64,000 nt of DNA, from NCBI GenBank assembly GCA_965214635.1, contig OZ243964.1, positions 434,001-498,000 of the forward strand, given 5' to 3'. Position numbers and translations under genes: made by a program. Below the pieces are notes generated by a model. That model was not told the DNA's origin. It saw only the letters and a list, made by a program, of their open reading frames with translations, and made no database searches. Below are positions 1 through 7,983 of the stretch, piece after piece (position 1 is the stretch's first letter; every line of letters starts with the position of its first letter). Source of the stretch: Bin90 sp965214635 (GTDB taxonomy: Bacteria; Chloroflexota; Dehalococcoidia; Lucifugimonadales; JADFKI01).

Positions 1-87
1 ATTCTTACACATTGCAATATCAATATGCTTATCTGTGAGCATCACACTCACACGGCGTGGGGCATATATTGTAATTCAAATATGCAT

Positions 88-111
88 ATAGCATGCATAT
101 GGGCATGCTAT
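88..111. repeat. 9-bp perfect inverted repeat
   Basis: Two perfect 9-base arms (88-96 and 103-111) are separated by six bases, in AT-rich DNA with several ATGCATAT-like words. It lies just downstream of the minus-strand tRNA-Arg and could end that transcript, but there is no clear T-run. The rest of 1-176 shows no gene. Confidence 0.5.
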
Positions 112-176
112 GACGGCAACAAGCGCAAATTGCAGCACATATCACATATAAGGGGAATGGGGAGAGCATAAAGGCG

Positions 177-253
177 TGGCGTCCCTGGCAGGATTCGAAC
201 CCGCGACCCGCTGCTTAGAAGGCAGCCGCTCTGTCCAACTGAGCTACAGGGAC
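177..253 (-). tRNA. tRNA-Arg (anticodon UCU)
   Basis: Read on the minus strand, a complete cloverleaf is visible. The acceptor stem GTCCCTG pairs with CAGGGAC, the T-loop is TTCGAAT, and the 5-bp anticodon stem GCTGC/GCAGC encloses the loop CTTCTAA, giving anticodon TCT. The discriminator base is G and the 3' CCA is encoded. It reads AGA/AGG arginine codons. It stands alone in a gene-poor stretch. Confidence 0.95.
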
Positions 254-310
254 ACGCAAAGACAGCTTACAAATCAGCAAATCAAGTGTAGCAAGACGCA
301 TCGTTGTCGG

Positions 311-835
311 TCAAGGAACAGGGGCATCAAGCCGCTCCTGAGAGCGATGAGCCATGCGCGTGGCGACATAGTGCAGGCGCGGACTGTCGCCGTGCCAAAG
401 CTTGGTTATAGAGACAATCTCCAAGTCTTGCACATCGGCTAAGGTAGTGTAGCGCCGCTGGATGGCGTTGCCGATGGGGCGGCTGAGCAGCGCGCCCGCG
501 GCAATTGCGGCTATCGTAAGCGGGATGCGCTTCCAACCGCTGCTGCGGCGCCATACCAGTTTCGTGAGTGCGCCGGATATGATGCCGCCCACGGCGAGGT
601 TCGTGCCACAGTGCCGGGAGATAGCGAGTTCGCGCTGGCCGGCGTTCAGCCTCGCCAGCGCATCGGCAACGATGCTGTGCAGCGCGTCGGTCTTCACGCC
701 TCCAATGATGATGAACCCGCCCGGCACGGAGTACCCGCCCAGCGGCGGCTTGCAGTCTGAATCTAACAGCAGCGTAACGCAGGCGTGTTCTAGGGCGTGG
801 TTGCGCCGGACGCGCCGGCTCATCTCTTTCAGCAT
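311..835 (-). CDS. DUF6391-like membrane protein
   Basis: This 174-residue protein opens with a basic segment and a HALEH motif (His13, Glu16, His17), followed by glycine-rich hydrophobic stretches around residues 37-48, 80-93 and 104-115. An N-terminal NHALEHA-type motif followed by short membrane segments is what I recall of the DUF6391 family, whose function is unknown. The H-x-x-E-H spacing resembles a metal-binding motif, but I do not claim peptidase activity. Either Met1 or Met5 could be the start. The gene is monocistronic on the minus strand, between the tRNA-Arg and a gene-poor region. Confidence 0.65.
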   Translation of the reverse strand: MLKEMSRRVRRNHALEHACVTLLLDSDCKPPLGGYSVPGGFIIIGGVKTDALHSIVADALARLNAGQRELAISRHCGTNLAVGGIISGALTKLVWRRSSGWKRIPLTIAAIAAGALLSRPIGNAIQRRYTTLADVQDLEIVSITKLWHGDSPRLHYVATRMAHRSQERLDAPVP

Positions 836-1271
836 TTTATTTGTATGACCTCTTCATCCCAAATCCCAATGCGCTTTGATGAATGCCTGCTTGCATTGTA
901 CACGCTGGGACAGGCGGGCGCAGGGCGGGGTAATGTTTTGGGCAGCAGATTCGAGATGTGCGTCAACACGGTCCGCTCTGCACGCATTCGCCCGATAAGC
1001 ATAACGAGCAAAGGCATTGCTGCGGTGGCCATGGAAATATCGGGAGCATAACCCGGCGCATCGGTCAGAGCGGGCACTGGTTCAGTGCAGGATTCGCCCA
1101 AATGCTAAAACAATATGTAGCCGTGAGTGCTGCTGAAATAGTCTGAAATGCCCTGAATGTATTTGAAAAGTGTAGAAATTATTAGAAAGTAGATGAAATT
1201 GTTCTTGACCGATGTATTGTAAAGCATTAAGATGATGTCAATACATTAGACAAATTGGTCAGGAGGACGAC
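836..1271. other. Gene-poor spacer with promoter for the small HTH gene
   Basis: About 430 bases between divergent genes. I see no convincing coding region. A minus-strand frame at 829-1101 is possible but has no recognisable domain. The right end is AT-rich and carries the sigma70-like promoter at 1205-1233. Confidence 0.5.
1205..1233 (+). promoter_or_regulatory. Predicted sigma70-type promoter
   Basis: TTGACC at 1205-1210 and TAAGAT at 1228-1233 are separated by 17 bases, in an AT-rich patch 39 bases upstream of the small helix-turn-helix gene. The match is five of six at -35 and four of six at -10. Confidence 0.45.
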
Positions 1272-1505
1272 ATGGTGCGCAAGACCAAGAAGATGCTCAG
1301 AGTGGAAGAGAAGTTCAACCAGCCGCTGGAGAAGCTTCTGCCGCAGATGGTAACCGAGCAGGGGCAGTCCGCCACCGCAGAATACCTCGGGGTGAGCAAG
1401 GCAACGCTTGGATACTGGCTGCTGAAGATGGGCATCACCGTCCGCAGAGTGGCGCTTGCGCCGGGCGAGACGCTGGAGGTGAAGCGGATGGATAGGGTAG
1501 GCTAA
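1272..1505 (+). CDS. Small helix-turn-helix protein
   Basis: A 77-residue protein. Residues about 34-55 (start of the segment: SATAEYLGVSKATLGYW) read as a helix-turn-helix, with the turn at the Gly-Val-Ser and an aromatic residue in the recognition helix. The N-terminal 30 residues are charged and helical. A perfect Shine-Dalgarno (AGGAGGA, 1261-1267) sits four bases before the ATG. With its own promoter and a strong downstream hairpin, it is an independent transcription unit. DNA binding is inferred from the motif. The target is unknown and no adjacent gene suggests one. It could be a small transcription regulator or a solitary antitoxin-like DNA-binding protein. Confidence 0.75.
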   Translation: MVRKTKKMLRVEEKFNQPLEKLLPQMVTEQGQSATAEYLGVSKATLGYWLLKMGITVRRVALAPGETLEVKRMDRVG

Positions 1506-1527
1506 ATCCACTCGCCTGCGAGGCGTG

Positions 1528-1566
1528 CGAAAGGGGCGACGGGCTTGTAACCCGCCGCCCCTTTCG
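1528..1566 (+). terminator. Strong GC-rich hairpin, likely terminator
   Basis: An 11-base arm (1528-1538) pairs perfectly with 1556-1566, with a second internal CGGG/CCCG stem and a short loop. It sits 23 bases after the small HTH gene. No long T-run follows, so intrinsic termination is likely but not certain. It may also protect against read-through from smpB on the other strand. Confidence 0.55.
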
Positions 1567-1661
1567 TTCGTTGGCGTCCGTGTGCGCCAGAGGGTTTGTC
1601 GACATCGCCGCTAGCCCAATGTGTACGGGCGCTCGCGCTTGTTCCTGATTAGGGGAATGCG

Positions 1662-2132
1662 TCAGCGGCGCATTGCGGCTCGGGCTTCGCGCTCGCGCTC
1701 GCGCTCCACCAAGGCGCGCCGCTTGTCGTAGAGTTTGCGCCCACGCGCCACGCCTAGCTCCACCTTTGCCCGGTGGCGGCGAATGTACAGGCGCAGCGGC
1801 ACCAGCGTCAGACCGCGCTCCGATACTTGGCGCGTCAGTCGTCTTATCTCGTCCTTATGCAGCAGCAGCTTGCGTGGGCGAGTGGGTTCGTGGTTGTTGC
1901 CTGTGCCCGCCGAGTACTGCGCTATGTGCATGTTCATCAGCCAAAGCTCGCCATCTTCGGGCTTGCCGTAAGCGTCGCTGAGGTTGACGCGTCCCTCCCG
2001 AATTGCCTTTATCTCGGTACCGCTGAGCACGAGACCTGCCTCTATGGTGTCGAGCACATCGTAGTTGCGCCGAGCGCGGCGGTTGGTAACGATTGTGCCG
2101 CTCTGCTTGAGTGCGCGCTTCTTTGCCTTCAT
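1662..2132 (-). CDS. smpB: SsrA-binding protein SmpB
   Basis: SmpB binds tmRNA and brings it to stalled ribosomes for trans-translation. The 156-residue length is normal. The N-terminal half carries the family block around residues 22-56 (YDVLDTIEAGLVLSGTEIKA), then the RKLLLHKDEI segment and a very basic C-terminal tail (residues 130-156) of the kind that folds in the ribosomal decoding channel. Its ATG overlaps the stop of the upstream protease gene by 4 bases (ATGA), so translation is probably coupled. The tmRNA gene itself is not in this window. Confidence 0.95.
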   Translation of the reverse strand: MKAKKRALKQSGTIVTNRRARRNYDVLDTIEAGLVLSGTEIKAIREGRVNLSDAYGKPEDGELWLMNMHIAQYSAGTGNNHEPTRPRKLLLHKDEIRRLTRQVSERGLTLVPLRLYIRRHRAKVELGVARGRKLYDKRRALVEREREREARAAMRR

Positions 2133-3550
2133 GCCGCTGACCTCGCTGATGCTTGGGCGTCCAACTCCGCCTCGAGTACTTCCATCGCCTTTATGAGCTG
2201 CTCCGCATCGGCAGTGCGCGCGTCCGGGTCAGTAACCTCAATGTCTGGCGCAAGCCCGTTGAGGTCGATGAGCCTGCCGTCGGGTGTGTACCAGCGGGCG
2301 AAGGTGATGAACAGCCCACCGCCGTTGTTGAGCTGTTGCAGGATGTTGACGCTGCCCTTGCCGAATGTGGTTGCGCCAATGACGATTGCACGGTCGTGGT
2401 CCTGCAGCGCGCCGACCAGTATTTCGCTTGCGCTTGCGCTGAACTCATTGGCGAGAATGACCATAGGCACACGCTCGGCAAGCCTATCGCGGCGGCGCAC
2501 CTCCCAATCCCGGCGTTCGCCTTCGCCGTTTACTTCGTAGAGAATCAGCCCCTCGTCGAGGAACATGCTCGTAACATCCACAACCGAGCGCAGCAGCCCG
2601 CCGGGGTTGTCCCGCACATCCAGCACGATGCCTTCTGCGCCGCCATCCACCACCTCTTCTATGGAATTAGCGAGCTTGTCTGCGGTGTCTTCGTAGAAGT
2701 TCGTCAGGCGAATGTGGGCTATTCGCTCGCCGGGTTGGGTTCGTACCAGCACGCTTTCAAGGGGAATGACGCCACGCTCCACCTCGATGACGACGGGGGA
2801 TGCGTCGCCGATGTGCTGCACCAGCAGGCTTACCACACTGCCGCGTGGGCCTCGTATCTTGGACACCGCCTCTATCAGGCTGACGCCCACAATGCTTTCG
2901 CCGTTCACTTCTAGGATGGTGTCGCCGGGGCGGATGCCGGAGCGCTCTGCTGGGCTGTTTGTGATGGGCGCAATCACCACCAGTCTACCGTCTGCGTTCA
3001 TGGACACATGCGCGCCGATGCCCTCAAATCTCCCCTGGATTTCTGAATTTTGGATGTTGAACGCCTCGGGTCGCACATAGTTCGTGTGCGGATCCTCGAG
3101 GGCAGCGAGCATGCCTTGGATTGACGCCTCGGTAAACACATCAGGGTCGAAACCGTCGCGGTCCACATGCTTGCTCGCCAGCAGATTCCACACCTCCCAC
3201 ACGGTGGCGAGCTCCTCCGGCACGCCCTCTGGCGCAACCAGCGCTTCATCCTGCGGGACTGCCTGCGGAAGCAGGGGAGCGTCGAACGGAGCTTCGTTGC
3301 TCGCTGCGGGTTGGTTGGGTGTTATCAGGGGCGAGGAGTCGCTCATCGAGGGCGACGCCGGTGACGCCGTTGCCGAAGTCGCTGTTGTGGCGGTATTCGC
3401 TTGGGGCGGCGTTGCCGTGGCGCTTATCGCCGCCGAGCCGGACGCCGGAGCCGCGCCGCCGCTGCACGCCGTTGCTGCTATCAGCAGTCCTGATGCGGCA
3501 ACGGCGGCTATACATCGTCGGATACGAAATTGGTATCGCAAAGTCTTCAC
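2129..3550 (-). CDS. S41 family C-terminal processing peptidase (CtpA-like lipoprotein)
   Basis: This 473-residue periplasmic/extracytoplasmic serine protease has a short basic N-terminus, a hydrophobic segment and a lipobox ending at Cys29, so it should be a lipoprotein. A low-complexity Ala/Thr/Ser/Pro linker runs to about residue 100. A PDZ domain (about 175-260) with a GIGAHV carboxylate loop follows, then the S41 catalytic core. The nucleophilic serine lies in the SASASE motif (371-376) and the general-base lysine is Lys398 in TFGKGS. These form the Ser-Lys dyad of CtpA/Prc proteases, which trim C-termini of exported proteins. It overlaps smpB by 4 bases. The prolipoprotein transferase Lgt is also encoded in the window. 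Confidence 0.92.
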   Translation of the reverse strand: MKTLRYQFRIRRCIAAVAASGLLIAATACSGGAAPASGSAAISATATPPQANTATTATSATASPASPSMSDSSPLITPNQPAASNEAPFDAPLLPQAVPQDEALVAPEGVPEELATVWEVWNLLASKHVDRDGFDPDVFTEASIQGMLAALEDPHTNYVRPEAFNIQNSEIQGRFEGIGAHVSMNADGRLVVIAPITNSPAERSGIRPGDTILEVNGESIVGVSLIEAVSKIRGPRGSVVSLLVQHIGDASPVVIEVERGVIPLESVLVRTQPGERIAHIRLTNFYEDTADKLANSIEEVVDGGAEGIVLDVRDNPGGLLRSVVDVTSMFLDEGLILYEVNGEGERRDWEVRRRDRLAERVPMVILANEFSASASEILVGALQDHDRAIVIGATTFGKGSVNILQQLNNGGGLFITFARWYTPDGRLIDLNGLAPDIEVTDPDARTADAEQLIKAMEVLEAELDAQASARSAA

Positions 3551-3922
3551 CTTATGGATTGGGGTCTGTGCGCGTGAGATCGATTATATAGATGCTGTTA
3601 AGCAAGCGTCCGTCTTTCATTCTAACACGCAGCGGCTAGCGACACATATGCGCTTGTGTCAGGGTGGATCTGTATGCGAAACGAGGCTGAAAACGCCACA
3701 TAGGCAATGGCACACGAGCCGACGAACAGCAGTATGATTTCAATCTTCAGAAACAAATGACGATGCTCGTAGTTGCTATGTTAGGTTTGACAAGAGGCTT
3801 GAAATCTTGAAATATGCTTGAAAACCCTTGCATATTCACGGAAAATCCTGTATTTTCAATACTGAACAAGCGATATTTCAGCAATCTATGCGGTTTTCAG
3901 ACGCGCAATATGAGGGCAAGCG
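3551..3922. other. Divergent intergenic region
   Basis: About 370 bases between the protease (minus) and the winged-helix/TIR-like gene (plus). No gene is evident. A TTGACA hexamer at 3787-3792 and closely spaced copies of a CTTGAAAT-like word between 3798 and 3825 lie upstream of the plus-strand gene. A short perfect inverted repeat (GTATT/AATAC) spans 3850-3862. These could be promoter and operator elements. The -10 match is poor. Confidence 0.35.
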
Positions 3923-5014
3923 ATGACGCAAGACAGACGGACGACGAGGCGGCGGCGGATAACCCGGCCATACCCCAATCACACGCTGGAGAGCGCACTG
4001 GAAGTTGCAGATGCGATTCAGAAATCCAACGCAGGGCTGCCTTTCGACCGGGAACTGCTGGCGGGTGCGCTTGGAACCACGCCTCGCAGCAGCGCCTTTG
4101 TTCAGCGCCTGAATGCCGCTTCGGCATATGGCTTGACGCACGGCGGCTACAACGACGCCAGCATCAGCATAACGCCGTTGGGCAGCGCCATTGTCGCATC
4201 AGACTGCGCAGGCGAACGCAAGCGCTCGCTCATACGGGCGGCGATGACGCCGGACATCTTCTGCCGCTTCTATGAGATGCTGGATGGCAAGCGGCTGCCT
4301 GAGAACACATACGCTCAACGCCTGTTGGAGAGTCAACTCGGCGTTCACTCGAACTTGACGGCGGAGTGCCTTGATCTTCTCACAGACAACGGCGTCTTCG
4401 CCGGCATCATCCGCGATGTGGGCGGCGCTTTTGAGGTGTGGTGTGATGAGCTGGCGTCCTCGGATTCGGAGCCTGAAGAGCCACATGCGGTGGTTGAGCA
4501 GAACCCGAAGCATACTGAATCGCCCCAGTCGATCGCAGACAGCGAGCTGCCCGCGCCATATGGGGACGATCTCCCAGCGGCGGACGATGAGGGCGACAGC
4601 GGCAGAGCCAACCGCGTGTTCGTGGCGTACGCCGGAGATGCGTATGCGGCGGAGTTCGCCATTGCCATGCTGGAGGGCTTTGGGATTGCGTGTGTTCTCG
4701 TTGATGTGGGTGCGGCTGCTGACGGCATGCCTGTTCCTGCACATGCGCTTTCGGCTATGCGCTCGGCGAACGCTGGCATACTGGTCTTTCCTGATGCACG
4801 GCAAGCCGCATCGGATGGGATGCTTTGTCTGCTAGGTGCTGCGGCGGTGCTGTTCGACAACCGAGTGGCGGTGTTCCATGCGGCGGGCAGCGCTGCGGTG
4901 GATGGGTTCGATGCGTTATGCCGCGTCAGCTTCGCCCCTGGGCGCGTCTCGGATGCTGCATTGGGCCTGCTGGGCGGGCTGCACAGGGCGGGAGTTGTCA
5001 GCATCAGCGCATAG
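3923..5014 (+). CDS. Winged-helix plus TIR-like (PF10137/CAP12-type) domain protein
   Basis: A 363-residue, two-domain protein. Residues about 17-168 resemble the helical winged-helix module (YPNHTLESAL start, then ALG, YGLT, ISITPLG and LPE landmarks) that I recall at the N-terminus of TIR-like nucleotide-binding proteins in Chloroflexota and Actinobacteria. An acidic linker (172-230) leads to a Rossmann-like domain from residue 231: VFVAYAGD strand, a helix with FGI, then MRSANAGILVFPD, and LGAAAVLFDNRVAVF. This follows the layout of predicted TIR-like nucleotide-binding domains (PF10137) found in CBASS/Pycsar effectors. The Glu normally seen two residues before the LGA glycine is Leu303 here, so NADase activity may be lost. 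No cyclase gene is adjacent. The assignment is inferred from remembered sequence patterns. Confidence 0.6.
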   Translation: MTQDRRTTRRRRITRPYPNHTLESALEVADAIQKSNAGLPFDRELLAGALGTTPRSSAFVQRLNAASAYGLTHGGYNDASISITPLGSAIVASDCAGERKRSLIRAAMTPDIFCRFYEMLDGKRLPENTYAQRLLESQLGVHSNLTAECLDLLTDNGVFAGIIRDVGGAFEVWCDELASSDSEPEEPHAVVEQNPKHTESPQSIADSELPAPYGDDLPAADDEGDSGRANRVFVAYAGDAYAAEFAIAMLEGFGIACVLVDVGAAADGMPVPAHALSAMRSANAGILVFPDARQAASDGMLCLLGAAAVLFDNRVAVFHAAGSAAVDGFDALCRVSFAPGRVSDAALGLLGGLHRAGVVSISA

Positions 5015-5432
5015 CTGACCAATGTGCTCAGACAAAAAGCCACGGGTGGGGAATCCCTAGATGTGCCGAAAAGATGTATCGAAAAACTGCAGCGTTAGGT
5101 ATATGGATACCATGCCGCTGCAAAACGGGGCTGTACGGCGATTCTGGGGCGACGAATTTTTCGGGCGGGTTTGTGCCAAGCCGCGTGCAGTGAGCGCAGG
5201 CTCTGATGTTGCTGCCGGGGCTGCAAGCCTCATTTTCGGCGAGCACACATGTTATGTCAAACACCTTGTTATTAGCACTTCTTAATTTTACATAACATTT
5301 ATAGTGCGAATATGCGATTATGCACATCTCCGGCGATCGGCTTGCGGCAGTTTCCACTTCCCTATGCACATGCTGGCTGTGGTTCAGGCAGCGGCGTATC
5401 TTGACGCCCGTACGCGCTGGGAGCGATGCGGT
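5015..5432. other. Spacer between convergent genes, no gene seen
   Basis: About 420 bases between convergent genes. Several open frames exist on both strands, but none has a ribosome-binding site or a recognisable protein pattern. I see no RNA gene or strong terminator hairpin. Confidence 0.4.
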
Positions 5433-6686
5433 TTATCGCGCGCTGTGGGCGCTGCTGAGGAGTTCCTCTGCCTCTTGCGGCTGCTCTATGGCGTTGAGCG
5501 CTGCGTCTAGTTCAGCAAGCAGTTCATCCAAGCCCTCGCCTGTCTGACCGGATGTGTATGCCACGCTCGCCGTGCTGGGGTCGATGTGCTGCGCCGTGAG
5601 TGATGGATGGTCGGCATCGTCGGGCTGCAGCAGGTCTATCTTGTTCAGGGCGAGGATGCGCGGTTTGTCCGACACGCCAAGATCGGACAGGATGCGGTTG
5701 ACCACCTCAAACTGCTGGGCAACATTCGGATGCGTGATGTCCTGTACATGTAGTATGAGGGTGGATTCCTGTACCTCTTCCAGTGTCGCCCTGAACGCCG
5801 CCACAACGGTCGTCGGCAGCTTCTGGATGAACCCGACGGTGTCTGTCAACAGCACATCTCGTCCCTGCGGCGTAACGATGCGACGGGTTATCGGATCCAG
5901 CGTGGAAAACAGGCGGTTCTCTGCCACCACTCCCGCGTTGGTCAGGCGGTTCAGCAGAGTGCTCTTGCCGGCGTTAGTATAGCCCACCAACGACACTACT
6001 GGCGATTCCGTCTCACGGCGGCGGGCGCGATACTGCGCCCTATGGCGACGCACATCCTCGAGGTTTGCTTTCAGCTTCTGTATTCTGCGGCGCACCAGAC
6101 GGCGGTCGGTCTCTATCTGCGTTTCGCCCGGGCCGCGTGTGCCAATGCCGCCGCCAAGCCTCTCGAGGTGTGTCCACTGCCCTGCAAGGCGTGGCAGCAA
6201 GTACTCGTGCTGGGCGAGTTCGACTTGCAGCCGTCCCTCTTTGGTGCGGGCGCGCTGCGCGAACACATCCAGAATCAGCGCTGTGCGGTCTATGACCTTC
6301 GTGCCGTCAAGCGCCTTTTCCAAGTTGCGCTGCTGTGTGGGCGTTAGTTCGTCGTCGCAGATGACGGTGCTGATGCGTTTGTGGTTGACCAGCCTGCGCA
6401 CATCGTCGAGCTTGCCTTTGCCCAAATACACCTGCGTGGGCCTGTCGATGCGCTGGGATATGGTGTCCACTACCACGGCGCGGGCGCTGCGTGCAAGCTC
6501 TGCGAGTTCTGCCAGCGAATCGCGCATCCTCCATAGGTTGCGGCGACCTTTGGTCTCCACGCCCACGAGTAAGGCGCGTTCAAGGCGTGGTCTTGTGGAT
6601 ACGAGTCGTTTGGGAATGAGAATGCTCCTTAAATCAGCTGGGCACGCGTTGTGGCGAACTGCTACGGCTTGGACGGAATCTGCCAT
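5433..6686 (-). CDS. hflX: GTPase HflX
   Basis: HflX is a ribosome-associated GTPase that rescues stalled ribosomes. The N-terminal HflX domain (about residues 35-225) includes the QVYLGKGKLDD segment and the glycine-rich LGGGIGTRGPGETQ stretch (about 177-190). The G domain follows with the P-loop GYTNAGKS (235-242), DTVGF switch II (282-286) and NKID (348-351). At 417 residues it is a standard length. The chosen ATG overlaps the end of dapL by 25 bases, and no downstream ATG precedes the conserved region, although a GTG start further in cannot be excluded. Confidence 0.95.
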   Translation of the reverse strand: MADSVQAVAVRHNACPADLRSILIPKRLVSTRPRLERALLVGVETKGRRNLWRMRDSLAELAELARSARAVVVDTISQRIDRPTQVYLGKGKLDDVRRLVNHKRISTVICDDELTPTQQRNLEKALDGTKVIDRTALILDVFAQRARTKEGRLQVELAQHEYLLPRLAGQWTHLERLGGGIGTRGPGETQIETDRRLVRRRIQKLKANLEDVRRHRAQYRARRRETESPVVSLVGYTNAGKSTLLNRLTNAGVVAENRLFSTLDPITRRIVTPQGRDVLLTDTVGFIQKLPTTVVAAFRATLEEVQESTLILHVQDITHPNVAQQFEVVNRILSDLGVSDKPRILALNKIDLLQPDDADHPSLTAQHIDPSTASVAYTSGQTGEGLDELLAELDAALNAIEQPQEAEELLSSAHSAR

Positions 6687-7834
6687 TCTGAAAGCCGCTC
6701 CAAGCCGCGCTCCATGTCATCGTCATCTATGGTGAGCGACAGCCGTATGTAGCCCTCGCCATACTGCCCGTAGCCATTGCCGGGCGTTACCACGATGTTG
6801 GCTTCATCCAGCAGCAGCGCAGTGAACTCTGCTGATGTGAAGCCCTTGGGGATGCGCGTCCACACATACAGGCTAGCACGCGGCGGTACAGCCTCCAAGC
6901 CTATGCGCTGCAGCGTCTGCACCACGCGGTCGCGGCGGCGCTCGTATATGGCGTTGCGGGCGTCTATGTCGGACTGCGAGAGCCGCATCGCCTCTATGCC
7001 CATGTACTGGATGGCGTTCGGCACACCGGAGTCCAAGTTGGACTTGATGACCATCAGCGCTCGTATGATGTCCTCGTTGCCCACCGCCATTCCGAGCCGC
7101 CAGCCGGTCATGTTGTAGCTCTTCGACAGCGAATGAAACTCAACCCCCACATCCATTGCGCCCGGCGTGGTGAGGAAGCTTATCGGCTGGTAGCCGTCGA
7201 ACGCCACCTCCGAGTACGATGCGTCGTGCATCACAGCGATGTCGTACGCCTTAGCGAAGTCCACCACCTTGCGGAAATAGTCTGCGTCGGCGATGGCGCC
7301 TGTGGGGTTGTTAGGATAGTTCAGCCAGATGACCTTCGCCTTGCGCGCCACATCGGGCGGAATTGCGTCTAGGTCGGGCATCCAGCCGTTCTCTTCTAGC
7401 AGCGGCATCCAGTGGCATTCGCCGCCCGCAAACCATGTGCCCACCGAATATACCGGATAGCCCGGATCCGGCACGAGCGCGATGTCGCCCGGGTCTATGA
7501 AGCAGAGTGCGGCGTGCCCGATGCCCTCTTTCGCCCCGATGAGTGGCAGCGTCTCCTTGTCCGGATGCACCGAAATGCCGAACCTGTGCTGATACCAATC
7601 CGCCACCGCCTGCCGGAACTCGGGCAATCCGTCCGTCTCCGGATAGCGATGATTCGGCACATCCAGCGCCGTCTTGCGCAGCGTCTCGACCACATTCGCC
7701 GGCGTGGGGATGTCGGGGTCGCCGATGCCAAAGCTGATGACATCGATGCCCTGAGCCTTCTTCTCCGCTATCTTGCGGCTGATTTCCACGAAAAGGTACG
7801 GCGGAACCTTATCTATACGGCTGGCGAAGTTCAT
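6662..7834 (-). CDS. dapL: LL-diaminopimelate aminotransferase
   Basis: This fold-type I PLP enzyme converts tetrahydrodipicolinate directly to LL-diaminopimelate with glutamate as amino donor, the short DapL route to lysine and peptidoglycan. The protein has 390 residues. It shows FGIGDPDIPTP near residue 35, the PNNPTG motif (174-179) and the PLP lysine Lys238 in SLSKSYNMTGWRLG. The start MNFASRIDKVPPYLF is typical of the family. The next pathway enzyme, DapF, is encoded 2.3 kb away on the same strand. Misassignment to another class I aminotransferase is possible, but the motif set and the nearby dapF favour DapL. Confidence 0.88.
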   Translation of the reverse strand: MNFASRIDKVPPYLFVEISRKIAEKKAQGIDVISFGIGDPDIPTPANVVETLRKTALDVPNHRYPETDGLPEFRQAVADWYQHRFGISVHPDKETLPLIGAKEGIGHAALCFIDPGDIALVPDPGYPVYSVGTWFAGGECHWMPLLEENGWMPDLDAIPPDVARKAKVIWLNYPNNPTGAIADADYFRKVVDFAKAYDIAVMHDASYSEVAFDGYQPISFLTTPGAMDVGVEFHSLSKSYNMTGWRLGMAVGNEDIIRALMVIKSNLDSGVPNAIQYMGIEAMRLSQSDIDARNAIYERRRDRVVQTLQRIGLEAVPPRASLYVWTRIPKGFTSAEFTALLLDEANIVVTPGNGYGQYGEGYIRLSLTIDDDDMERGLERLSEWQIPSKP

Positions 7835-7983
7835 AACACCTCCGGACTGGCGGGCAAGCAGATTTGGGATTTTTGACCGATTGTAACCGATTGAAACTTA
7901 CGATTGCTTACCATATGTTAAGGGAAGTATTGGCAAAGGTCAAAAGCAAAGCTGATGAGCGTCGAACTTTTAGGGGGGCTGTC

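Noticed and set aside
829..1101. 90-codon minus-strand frame ending just inside the DUF6391-like gene
   Set aside because: No ribosome-binding site, domain or hydrophobic pattern supports it. The overlap with the next start is suggestive but not enough.
1773..2540. 255-codon plus-strand frame
   Set aside because: It lies antisense to smpB and the S41 protease, both firmly identified. The composition is a shadow of GC-rich codon usage.
3084..3737. 217-codon plus-strand frame
   Set aside because: Antisense to the S41 protease and its upstream region, with no family pattern.
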